A stretch of 64,000 nt of DNA from assembly GCF_000006565.2 (NCBI RefSeq), contig NC_031476.1:6790400-6854399 (forward strand), read 5' to 3'. Source of the stretch: Toxoplasma gondii ME49. Taxonomy: Eukaryota > Apicomplexa > Conoidasida > Eucoccidiorida > Sarcocystidae. Position numbers and translations under genes: made by a program. Under the pieces are notes generated by a model. That model worked only from the letters and a program-made list of their open reading frames with translations, had not been told where the DNA came from and searched no databases. Shown here piece after piece: positions 1 to 10,133 of the stretch; within the stretch, counting starts at the first letter, position 1, and each line of letters begins with the position of its first letter.

Positions 1-3000
1 GTATCGTCGTTTTACTTTCCTCCTCTGATGCCTGGCTAGATAGCCTGTTTTTGAGTTCTCCGTAGTCTGCTTCCACCACCATTGTACCCCTTATATTCGT
101 TTCAATCGGTCGACAGTCTCCTGAAGTCAGACTTTGGCCCTCTTCGGCGGAACTCCGTTTCAGGGGGGAATCTTCGTTTTCGTGTCACTCACTTGTTCCT
201 CTATCTTGTGCATCTAAAGGCTTGCCGTACTTTCGAGCCCTTATCTTCCTCAGTCTGCTTCTCTTCTCTCAAATATGTTTACCCCCTCACGCGATCCTTC
301 ATATACAAAACGGTGTCTTGCATCTGCTCTCTCCTCCCTCGTTTAGGGATTGGCTTATTGCTGCTTTTCTTCTCAGCTACCACGTTTAGTTATTCTGAGA
401 TTCAGGGGCAACCGGCTCCTTTGTCATCTAGTGTTCTGTGTTTCTCGTGCTGCCCTTGCCGGCGGGCGTGCATGCGCGCCTTCTGAAGGTGACCTGCCGT
501 AACTGACTGAAGGGGACAGGGGCGTAACATCGGTTTCCTCGTTTCCCAGTGATTGAGGAAGAGAACAGGCATATATGGTCATCACCACAGGAAAGCGTTA
601 AGTCGTCGTTTCGTTCGCAGAATGAGGAATAGAGAATCTGGCCTGTGAAATGTAGAGGTCATGTGGAGAGAGGTAAGCCTTGCGCTGTGGTAGCTGTCGC
701 CGATGCGTCTCGATCTTGAAAATGATAGTCTTGCAATAATACCTGTGGACCATTTTCGTTGAAAAAGTACACATCACCGCCTCCCTCATGTGGGTTGCTT
801 CTTTTCTTGAGATGATACAGGCAAATCCAGGCTAGACATAACGTCGCCGCCGAACCATGTGATTTCTGAAAAGATTAGCAGAAACAGGCGTGATGCGCCT
901 GTGCAAGTGTATTCACCAGTCAACAGTTCACGATTCTGTGGGTGATTTGACACATGCAGTCTCTCCGCAGTGGAAGGAGAAGAGGAGACGCAACCAGCTG
1001 AAAGGCAGAGCGAAATTCTCTAGGAAACATTGTTGGGGACAAGAAGACATTTAGCACTCACTCGCTGTGAGTGTTGACGATTGGTTACAGGGCACTCCCT
1101 GAGTTCCCAAAATCGGAAGTTCCTCTTCGTACACAAAAGACATATGATACCATCAATTGAAATGACCAATTAGTGAGGCACTTGCCGAAAACAGCCGCAC
1201 GAAAATCGTGATCACAACGAGGCACATTGCCGTCCGCGTGCGCGGCGTTCCGTAAACAACAACGCTACCGTGACCTTCCTCCCGTTTTTTCTGTCATACT
1301 ACGTCTACACACACGGACAGCAGAATAGTCCTCGAATCATTCGTCGCTTTTGAGTTGGAATAACTTTCCCCTCTCGTGCACGAAATAGCAGCAAAACCTA
1401 CGTATAGCGCTGACGAGTGGACTGTGCATGCCTTCATCCTGCGGCGTGCAATACCACAACACCGGCACGGCACTAACCGGGGTGCGGTGAGAAAGCGCTG
1501 GTCGATATCATGCATGGAATGGTGTGTTTCTTTCCCAACTCGATAAAGAAGTCGGTGACTGATTGAAAAAGAGCATATGTAATACACACTGTTTGTTTCA
1601 TATTCCAAAAAAATTGCAGCTTTCGAGTGCGGCGTACGGCGCCTGGGTGTAACGGCTCTCGTCAGTAGAAGCCGTCGGAGCTTGGAAACTCACACCTCAC
1701 CGAAAGGAACACCAGTCGGATTTTGTGTTAATGCAGAGAGGTACCCGTGAACTTAATCTCGCAATACAGAAGAAGGCGAGAGACAACCGGAGATCGTCAC
1801 ACAAAAGAAAGGGGAGCGCATGACTCAGGCTACACAGCAGCTCCAGCGGACGGGAAACGAACGCTCACGCACTTTGGCTATCAAGAGCTCTCTAATTCCA
1901 AGATATGCCAAAAGCTTCCGCATATATTTTTCTGAGATTAGAGAAGCGCCAGCCAAGGCATATTCACAACCTGTACATGCGGCCTTTCTGTGACAACATT
2001 CATGAAACACGAAGCCTATTCCGCCCACTCTTTGCAGTTGACCCATGTGAACCCATGAGTCGCTTCCTCTGCAGGGGTGTAGCTCGTTGAAAGAAGGTAC
2101 TACCGGCTGAAAGGCTAGAAGACAGGTTGCCCATTGTGGGTGATCTAGAACCATACATACCACGTCAAGTTCTTGATTCACAAGCGGCAACAAGAATTCA
2201 TATTCGTTTACTATCAAGGACACAGTCGCACATACGATCATAGGCTTCTGTTCTGCTGGAAGGAGCTGTGGAATCAGATATGAAGTGCGAATGTGGATCA
2301 TGCCACAACAACACTTTCTGTGACCTAAATCGTTGCGGTCGGGAAAACCTAGGCGGACCTCCGTATCGATGCTTAAACCAACCCCTGAAACTTGACGTTT
2401 GTCAGCAAAGCTCCCTGAGAAGGCATTGCCATCGTGGTATATGCTGGTGTGATCGACTCTTCCTGTCTACCTGAGACGTCGGAAACAGCTACAAGTCCGT
2501 CTTCCCTCTCCCCAAAGTGACATGCGTCCCGACTCCGGCTCTACTCCAATTACGGCCAGCAGCGCTTCTTTCTCGTTCACAAGCAGACGCGAGAAACTTC
2601 ATCTGCTGAGTCATGAATCATCCCATAGGTAGAAAAACAATGCGTGCGGGTCAGTTTTCTCGCCGCTACAGACCAGGAGAATTTGTCCAGTTTGTACAGA
2701 TAGGTTCCCGGACAGTGTAGATACCAGAATATACATGTTTGCATGGTTATAAATGCAACATGCATATTTCACGCCTTTCACACGTATAAATCCTTTCATT
2801 TATAAATGAATATAGATCACCCGTGCAACGGTTGGGAGTGAAGAAACCGCATAGTTTTGAGATCAAGAACTCCGCGTGTGATGTTGAACGCTTGAGGATG
2901 AGTTTTAAAAGAATCAAAAAATCAGAAATTGAAGAACCGAAAGGGAGATGAAGGGATCCCAATATACGCTCTTTCATTGAATCACTACCCCCAGAGAAGC

Positions 3001-3600
3001 GCTCCTGTCTCCAACTAGATAGCCAGGCACGGTCGCTCTCTCCTGTTGTCTTGCCGCTCTGCTCTCTCGCTCTCGGCCCTATCTCCTTTGTCCCTTCCCT
3101 CGACCTTCCAATCTTTCAGCTCGGATATCGAAAGGCCTTCAATCGTCCTCAGGAGGGGCATGAGGGTGGCGCGAGGGCGGCTTCTCATTTGGGTCGCGTG
3201 GCGGCTGAGAAAAAGCGAACGACACGGTAAAAATCACGCATGTTTTTATCTGCAGACGCATGTCTACAGTGACGGTGTGCGCTCTCTCGTCATGTCCTTT
3301 GGTGCACACAGGGAGGCTGCACACAAAATAGCACTGGCGTTTGATTCGTACCAGCGCCCACCCTGAGTATATATGTGACGATAAAACAATCCTCGTCTCA
3401 AGCCTACATCCGGCGAACTGGCTAGCCAAATAAACACTCGCAGCCACTGAACCGTATTTGCACGAGCCGGTCGGCGATACGCTGTCGCAACGCATGCAGA
3501 CTTCCTCTCCTCCATGTTCTGTCAAAGCCTGTTGCTGGGCGGCTCAAGTGCACCCGTGTTGAAAGCGGTGGACATTAACCAGTGAAAGACTAAGCACGAT
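1..3600. other. No supported gene (left intergenic region)
   Basis: Open frames here are short, lack splice-compatible partners and show no recognisable domain. The longest, on the minus strand at 1825-2301, has an ATG but a composition like chance sequence. The right part probably contains the 3' end of the minus-strand gene whose last recognised exon ends at 3691. I could not choose between several possible terminal acceptors between about 3400 and 3650. Confidence 0.5.
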
Positions 3601-3690
3601 CGGGATCTACGCAAACACACACGGAGAAAGGAGCGCTCTCCTCTGCAGTATACGGATACAGACAAGCCGTTTCCCTGTCGCCAAACTTAC

Positions 3691-5190
3691 ATTTGGGGGG
3701 TTCTTGCTAAGGATAAAATTTTTGTAGAAGAAATGCCCGGAAAAGACTCCTACGAATGCGGAGCCGACGACTGCCATCCACTTCGGTCCGTTCAGGGCGT
3801 ACTTGACAGGCATTAACCTGCTGTGGAAAACCGCGCCTGTTCCTGCAGGCTGCAGGTACGGACACCACATATGAAGGACGGCCCGAAGGTTTCAATGAAA
3901 AAGTGCCCAGATGAAAAAAATTGAAGGCAGACACAGGCGATGCGCGAAAGGTGTTCAGTCGAAAACGGAGAGCGACGTTATCACGCTGTATTCCACACAC
4001 AGTCGCCCCGTGTTGGAAGGCGCAAACGAGAGCGGGGACAGGTGAGACCGAGACCGGAAAGAACGAAAACAGGTTCCAGAGGCACAAAGGTCGGGTTGCC
4101 TGTTATAATCTCACGAAGGAAAAATGGACGTACTTGTTCGAAGATGCGTCAGAAGGAAAAGGTTTCAACTGTTTGCGAAAAACTCGGAGGCAACCTGCAC
4201 ACGGGGGAGACGACGACACGAAGTGTAGCTTGCCCCAGTTGCTGACAGACAGGTTTTTAAAAGGACTCACCGCAGTTGGCAAAGGAGTGGCTGCATCTAG
4301 CAGACGCCTTGAAATCCGCTACAGACGAAAGAAACACAGAATCGCACGGAAAGAAAGATTCTTTTGTCCCGCAAGTGAAACCGGCTGTGCATCACCCTTC
4401 GCCGAGGAACCGCGCAGGTGTCACTGTTCACGCGTGAAGTCAGCCACCGCGCCCGCCGAGGAAAAGAAGGGCCGAGAGACGAAAAACTGTCACGGAAAGG
4501 GACGACGCAGACGAGAGAACAGAAGAAAGAAAGGCATGCAGATTCGGAACACGGCCAACATCGATGGCCGTGTGTTCAAGAGTCTGAACCTACGCCGTGC
4601 GCAACGGAACAGAGTACCACACATCACACTCACGGATGCGGCAGAAACACAGGCGAATAACAGTATCGTGAAGAAACAGACTCAAGGAAATATCGAATGC
4701 AATCTTCAGTAGAAAAAGCACTTGTGTGTGTATTTTCTGGAGAACTTTGTGCAAGTAGGACCGGCCACAGACGGTGCCTGTTGTGAACCTCAGGCATTAG
4801 CAAATCAAAATTTTTTACAGAAACACCTGGAAATTGATTGCTTCCGCGTCATTCAGTTCTCTGTACTCTAAGCAGCTCGTGTTCAGACGAAAGGGATTCC
4901 TCATGCGGAAAAACAATACATTTCTACAAATTTGCGTCTTGCGGATCTCTTACCGCAGCCATGTTTGCCAGACGGTCATATAACGTCGAGGTTTGTTCTC
5001 CGTAGCCCAGGTGTCGGTCGAATGACGATGTAAGCAGCGACACTTCGTCAACTTCCGCGCCGAAAGAAATCTCTCGGAAAGCTCTGGAGTTTTGCTTCAA
5101 GATGACTGACGGCGCATGCAAACGGACAACCGCAAGTCTCCTGCTGGGCTGCTTGGCCTCGCGCTCGTTTCGTCCTTCCCTCTTGTTCAT
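3691..5190 (-). CDS. Small single-membrane-segment protein, possibly mitochondrial (partial model)
   Basis: I do not recognise this protein. Two exons join in frame on the minus strand: 5190-4954 (ATG at 5190, donor GTAAGA) and 3849-3691 (acceptor after CTGCAG, donor GTAAGT), both phase 0, separated by an intron of about 1.1 kb. The second exon encodes a hydrophobic stretch (WMAVVGSAFVGVFSGHFFY) flanked by basic residues, as in small subunits of mitochondrial inner-membrane complexes; that is an inference from composition only. The N-terminal 40 residues are basic and low in acidic residues, but the start is uncertain because the upstream purine-rich frame stays open to 5610 and looks like 5' leader. 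The terminal exon left of 3691 is unresolved. The gene is divergent from HXGPRT, so the two may share a promoter region. Confidence 0.45.
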
Positions 5191-6297
5191 TCCGTTCAAC
5201 TCCTGTTCCAAGGTGCCCGCCTGGTCCCCCTCGCGGTCGGGTTGTCGGGTTACCCTTTCGCTTTTCCGGGTGCTCGCGCGGCTGCGTTTGTCTCTCGCAG
5301 AAGCCGTTGCCCGGCGGACCCGGTGCCGAACACAGTGGTTCGCCTTATTTTCGGAATTTCGGATTGTCGTGCTTGTGCGCCTCCTGTCTCCGCAGGGCGA
5401 CAGTCGTCCCTTCCTGTCGCTTCTGCGTCCGCTTCTCCACCTTCGTCCCTCCCACGTCCGCGTCGTCCCCAAGTAATGTTCATGGGGTAAATGTCCCGTC
5501 GAGAATGCCCAAGGCGACGAATCATATTTTTCTTTCTTCGCTCTCGCCACAGTCGCTTGGACTACGACGCGCCGTCGTTCCAAGCAAACTGCAGTGTGCG
5601 CTGGTACCACTCTTTCCCAGTCCCGTTTTCGTTTGACCCCGTCTGTGGCAAAGCAGGACGCCTGTTCTCTCGACCCAACTCCGTGCCTCTCTGTCGATTG
5701 CCCTTATCGCGGGAGGTAAAGTTCCGCACTCCATGGCCCAGTGATTGTCGCGTGCATGTCACCGTCCATAAGCATTCCATTGCACCGAATCAAGTCTCGT
5801 CACTATCCCGATGTTTCCATTTTCCCCGCTGGAGGGGCACTACACGCATTCCTCCTGCCTCATTTTTTGTCCCGACTAGGCACTGCTTGGCCACGCGCGT
5901 TTGTACTGAACTCGATGTCATTGTGTGCCGAATGCCTTCGTAATTCCACTGGCGGCGCCGCTATATCTAGTTCGTCCGTGTCGCAAATTTCCACACGCAT
6001 AGTAAACACATGCATGCATCCGCTTGCATGGCCTTGTCGCGGCACGGACCATCCGAGGACACTACAGTATTTGTTACAGCTTCTGGCTTTACTTCTCTCT
6101 ATATACATAGGTGTATACGGACTTTGGCTCAGAGATACTTCGTCCTCGTTCGTCGGGGAGATATAAGTGGCCGTGGTTGTGTCCAGGTCGTGTTGTCCGT
6201 TACCCATGTTGCTGTACCAGTGGTGTTTTTGCGTGGCTTGTTGTTTCCGTGCAGAGGTTGCTTACCGCCTACCAACTTTTCCCTAACGTGAAGCAAA
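5191..6297. promoter_or_regulatory. Divergent promoter/leader region between the small minus-strand gene and HXGPRT
   Basis: This 1.1-kb gap separates two head-to-head genes. From about 5120 to 5470 the plus strand is pyrimidine-rich, typical of coccidian 5' leaders read on the opposite strand. This produces several overlapping plus-strand open frames that I do not regard as genes. It contains the palindromic motif TGCATGCA (6011-6018) followed by TTGCATGG (6024-6031). GCATGC-type motifs are over-represented in Toxoplasma promoters. No TATA box is expected in this organism. Confidence 0.5.
6011..6018. promoter_or_regulatory. TGCATGCA palindrome upstream of HXGPRT
   Basis: An eight-base perfect palindrome sits about 280 bases upstream of the HXGPRT start codon, with a second GCATG core a few bases downstream. 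The GCATGC core is a known enriched promoter element in T. gondii and resembles binding sites of ApiAP2 factors. A role here is inferred from position alone. Confidence 0.4.
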
Positions 6298-8118
6298 ATG
6301 GCGTCCAAACCCATTGAAGAGTGAGTCTTGGCATTGGAAGTTTTTGGAAGACTCGTGCACTGCAGCAACGTGTAGAGATAATGCGTAGAATACCCTCTTG
6401 AAATAGTTCAGTGTTACACATGTGTATAACATTGTTTTCAGATCCCGGTCGCAAAAACGGAGTGCCTTCTCAGACATCTTCTGTTGTTGCACTCCTAATG
6501 AAGGGGCTATCGTGCCCAGTGACCCAATGGTCTCCACCAGTGCTCCAGCACGCACCAGTGCTCCAGCGCGCTCCAGTGCACTTCAAGAGTAAACACCACA
6601 CCTTTTCCCACGATTTACGTCCTGTAGCTGCGCAATTAATATTGTAAAACATTTTTGCCCATTTCGTGTCTTCAGTGGGGTAGTAGAGTACATTTGGGGA
6701 AATGCACCATGAGTCACACATGGGAGGTCGGAACAGTTCATTATGGGTGAAAACCCGCGTAATGTGTCTTATGTCTGGTGCGTGACAGCTGATTTCGCCT
6801 TTCTGTGAGTTCATTCGTGCAGAGTACACGGTGGGTCAATTGCCTCGCAAGCTGAAGATACAGCTATATATTCGTGCCTGTGTTAAATGGCTTTGAAAAT
6901 GGCATGATGTTTCGTTGGAAGCGGAACTGCATCGTAGTTATCTAAGGCACAAACCAGTACATCGTTAACTTCTGTCGTTCCGAGCGAAAAATCGATGGCT
7001 GCTTATAAGATTAGAAACGTTGCATGTTCGGTTGTACATCGCTCAGTCGCTGATCAGAAAAAATAAGATAATGGCTCCTGTTCTGAGTGTTTACCTGCAG
7101 CTACGGCAAGGGCAAGGGCCGTATTGAGCCCATGTATATCCCCGACAACACCTTCTACAACGCTGATGACTTTCTTGTGCCCCCCCACTGCAAGCCCTAC
7201 ATTGACAAAATCCTCCTCCCTGGTGGATTGGTCAAGGACAGAGTTGAGAAGTTGGTAAGTGCACTTGAACGGCTATTGCCGCCTCGGGAGTTCTGGTTTT
7301 TGCAGATCCACTGAGATTATGGAAGCCTTGTAGTTTCTCGTGGTTTAGCACAGCGGGGCACTGTGTTTGGTTCACTGAATGGTCTGCTGAGTGCGCCCTC
7401 TTTCTCAGGCGTATGACATCCACAGAACTTACTTCGGCGAGGAGTTGCACATCATTTGCATCCTGAAAGGCTCTCGCGGCTTCTTCAACCTTCTGATCGA
7501 CTACCTTGCCACCATACAGAAGTAAGCGCGCACAACAGACGATGTTTCTCATCTGCTTGCGGTGGTGAGCCGTGTATCATAGTTGGTGCCGGGTATCAGG
7601 GCACGCTACGAATTTCGGGAAGTATTCGGTGTGACTATGTGTATTCGCGACATTTGGAAGGCGTGTGTTCTCATTGACTTTTTGCGTTGCATCCGTTTGT
7701 GCCGATTTTTCACAGGTACAGTGGTCGTGAGTCCAGCGTGCCCCCCTTCTTCGAGCACTATGTCCGCCTGAAGTCCTACCAGAACGACAACAGCACAGGC
7801 CAGCTCACCGTCTTGAGCGACGACTTGTCAATCTTTCGCGACAAGCACGTTCTGATTGTTGAGGACATCGTCGACACCGGTTTCACCCTCACCGAGTTCG
7901 GTGAGCGCCTGAAAGCCGTCGGTCCCAAGTCGATGAGAATCGCCACCCTCGTCGAGAAGCGCACAGATCGCTCCAACAGCTTGAAGGGCGACTTCGTCGG
8001 CTTCAGCATTGAAGACGTCTGGATCGTTGGTTGCTGCTACGACTTCAACGAGATGTTCCGCGACTTCGACCACGTCGCCGTCCTGAGCGACGCCGCTCGC
8101 AAAAAGTTCGAGAAGTAA
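6298..8118 (+). CDS. HXGPRT: Hypoxanthine-xanthine-guanine phosphoribosyltransferase
   Basis: This purine-salvage enzyme transfers phosphoribose from PRPP to hypoxanthine, xanthine or guanine; the parasite cannot make purines de novo. Coding exons of the short isoform are 6298-6320, 7101-7254, 7409-7521 and 7716-8118, all with GT/AG introns and consistent phase, giving 230 residues. The PRPP-binding signature [10 protein letters not shown] contains the acidic pair E146-D147 and the catalytic base D150, and the flexible-loop Ser117-Tyr118 is present. The start is fixed by AAAATGG at 6295-6301, a good coccidian context, followed by a 23-base first coding exon. A cassette exon at 6442-6588 gives the 279-residue long isoform. 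The sequence matches the known T. gondii protein, including isoform structure, and I see no breaks. Confidence 0.98.
6442..6588 (+). CDS. HXGPRT: HXGPRT alternative exon (isoform I, N-terminal membrane-targeting insert)
   Basis: This 147-base cassette has an acceptor TTTTCAG at 6435-6441 and donor GTAAAC from 6589. It carries the same phase (two bases pending) at both ends, so it inserts exactly 49 residues after residue 7 without changing frame. It encodes three consecutive cysteines (IFCCCTP). In the known long isoform such cysteines are palmitoylated and place the enzyme at the inner membrane complex, while the short isoform is cytosolic. The 3' half is a Ser/Ala/Pro/Arg tract built on an 18-base tandem repeat (unit TSAPAR). 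Confidence 0.95.
6536..6571 (+). repeat. Two-copy 18-bp tandem repeat inside the HXGPRT cassette exon
   Basis: Units 6536-6553 and 6554-6571 differ at one base (CAGCACGC versus CAGCGCGC) and both encode TSAPAR in frame. A decayed third partial unit follows (TCCAGTGCA). The length is a multiple of three, so gain or loss of a unit would keep the frame. Confidence 0.9.
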
Positions 8119-10133
8119 ACCCTGCATATGTAGAAAAGTTGTAACGTTAGTAAACGTAACGCACGGGTATAATAGCCATTTAATGGCGCCGTATATTTTT
8201 CACTCCCCCTCTCCGATAGGAGGAAGAAAGACGATCCGTCTGCGAATGTATATTACATCGACCGGCCATAGTACGAGAAGTGGTGCCGGTACTGTTCTGT
8301 CCGGGGGATGTACCATCCTATTTTTTGTATATGTCGTTCTTGTCGGGGAGCAACAGCCCATCTTCCGGCTATTGTCTCGTATCAGTTGTGAAACAGACTG
8401 CGTTTTGCCGAAAATGAGTCCTATGTCCGATGGCTATTTGTCCCGCTTCGTACCATTTCGCTTGTCAGCTGTAATCAACCGAATTCATTTGGCGAGACAT
8501 GATTCCGATTAAATTCTTTACTGCGCGTGCTCATGGACCAACCCCTTATGGGGTCAATATCGAGGCGCCATGACAGGTGCTATTTTCCACATTTTTGACG
8601 CCAGACATAACTCAGCACTTGGGCGCCACCAGGACATATAGTTCTACAAGAAACAAGGTCGTAGCGTCCAAAATGTGCTGCCCCCCTTGTAAGGCCTAAA
8701 GTGGTCGGGGCAGTGGTGATGGATTACCGCAGCCTGCTGAACAGATGGACACGCAGCTGGTACGCAAGATAGCGAAAAGCGTGCGAACTGTCGGAAAACC
8801 TGTGTGATGGGCTTGTCTTCGGTACAGCGCCGTTCCGTGGAATACCTCCTTTTGGCTTGGTGAAACGGTTTTGCCTGGGTCTCTTGTAGATCACATTGAG
8901 GACGCAACTGGGTCTGGTGCAAGACGACAGACTCTGCGAAGAGTGCAAGACATGCTACCAGGCACTATGCAATCAGATGTGTTTCCCCGAGGTGTGAGAT
9001 TGGTCATGAGAAACAAGATAGCAAGCTGTATCTGACTGTAGCCAAGAAGCGGTTTAACTGCATGGTCGAAGACTCATTTCTGGTCGCGGCACATCGAACC
9101 AGTATCTCCGGGCCTGAGTGTGCGGTGCAACGGCGTTTCGCCACTCTCCGTTCCTTCGTCTACCACAGCAACTAGTTACCGAATTAAGGTGGAGGAAGCT
9201 TCACTGAGAAAGTTTGACGTTTACACAAGTTGCACGACTTATCTGTTCTTGCAGCATTTGTTAGTTCCTTGCCTTCTGCAATCTATGTCAACCGGTACTT
9301 CCATTTTTGCGTCGACGAGTTACTACACTTGAACTCACCACCGGAAATCTTTCCAGAATACGGATTTACCAGTAGCATCAGCCGTTCTGAGGTAATATAC
9401 AAAGTAGCCGTCTAGGAGAATACCGATCACATTTTCTGAGCATTGCCGCCTCTCGGATCCACTTCTGCGATTTGAAATTTTATTCACACAATGAAGTTCA
9501 CCACTCCCGCCTATTCATTTGACACTGCAGGTGAGAACAACACAACAGAATTTTTGAGTTGTTTTACGGAGCTTTCTACCACCGGCGTCCATTTCCGTGC
9601 AAGTCACAAGTGGTACACAGTTGGCTTATGGTGCCTCTTAGTACAACAAGGCTTAGTACAAGAACAAGACACGTATGCGTGCTGCAAATGCTCCATGCAG
9701 ATGTGTGCCACACAATGACTTCGCGAAACAGCGTATCTGACTGCCAGCTCTCACTGTGGTTACCGTCTTCCCACATGCTGGAACTTTTCGGCTTTTAAGA
9801 AACCAAAACTGCAATCGCTCCCCTTCCAACAAAGTATAAGACGTTTGTTAACGCTTTATAAAATAAGGTGCACCGTTGTAAAGCTTTTGTTTTTGGTGCC
9901 GACGCACCAGTGAGGGACCTCGGCAGAGCAAGAGGCGACACAAAAATTGTATCAACAAAGAAGACTAGTCTCGTAAAGACACAAAAACTTCACGTTTCTC
10001 ACCATAGTGAAAGAGTAGAAAAGAAAGCGGCGTCTACGCGACAATGAACTGAATAGCTTCAAGGTTCTTTCCGTCAACTGTAACATCAACGGAAATCGGC
10101 CTTTCTTCAGTATTATGGGAATGACAGAACCAA
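8119..10133. other. HXGPRT 3' flank and intergenic sequence
   Basis: No coding exon could be supported. The first few hundred bases are probably HXGPRT 3' UTR. Open frames on both strands (for example 8644-8922 minus and 9491-9718 plus) have no domain, no matching splice partners and atypical composition. The last part is expected to hold the leader of the plus-strand gene starting at 10134. Confidence 0.5.

Noticed and set aside
1825..2301. 158-codon minus-strand frame
   Set aside because: It has an ATG but no splice context, domain or coding-like composition; a chance frame of this length is plausible in about 4 kb of non-coding DNA.
29..3030. Matching TGCCTGGCTA in inverted orientation near 29 and 3018
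   Set aside because: Only about 10 bases match, which is expected by chance over 3 kb, with no flanking element structure.
3921..4712. 263-codon plus-strand frame
   Set aside because: It is very rich in Arg/Lys/Thr/Glu, has no domain and lies inside the intron of the minus-strand small-protein gene. It looks like purine-rich intron sequence.
5102..5943. Several overlapping plus-strand frames of 100-150 codons
   Set aside because: They overlap each other in three phases over a pyrimidine-rich tract that is most likely the 5' leader of the minus-strand gene.
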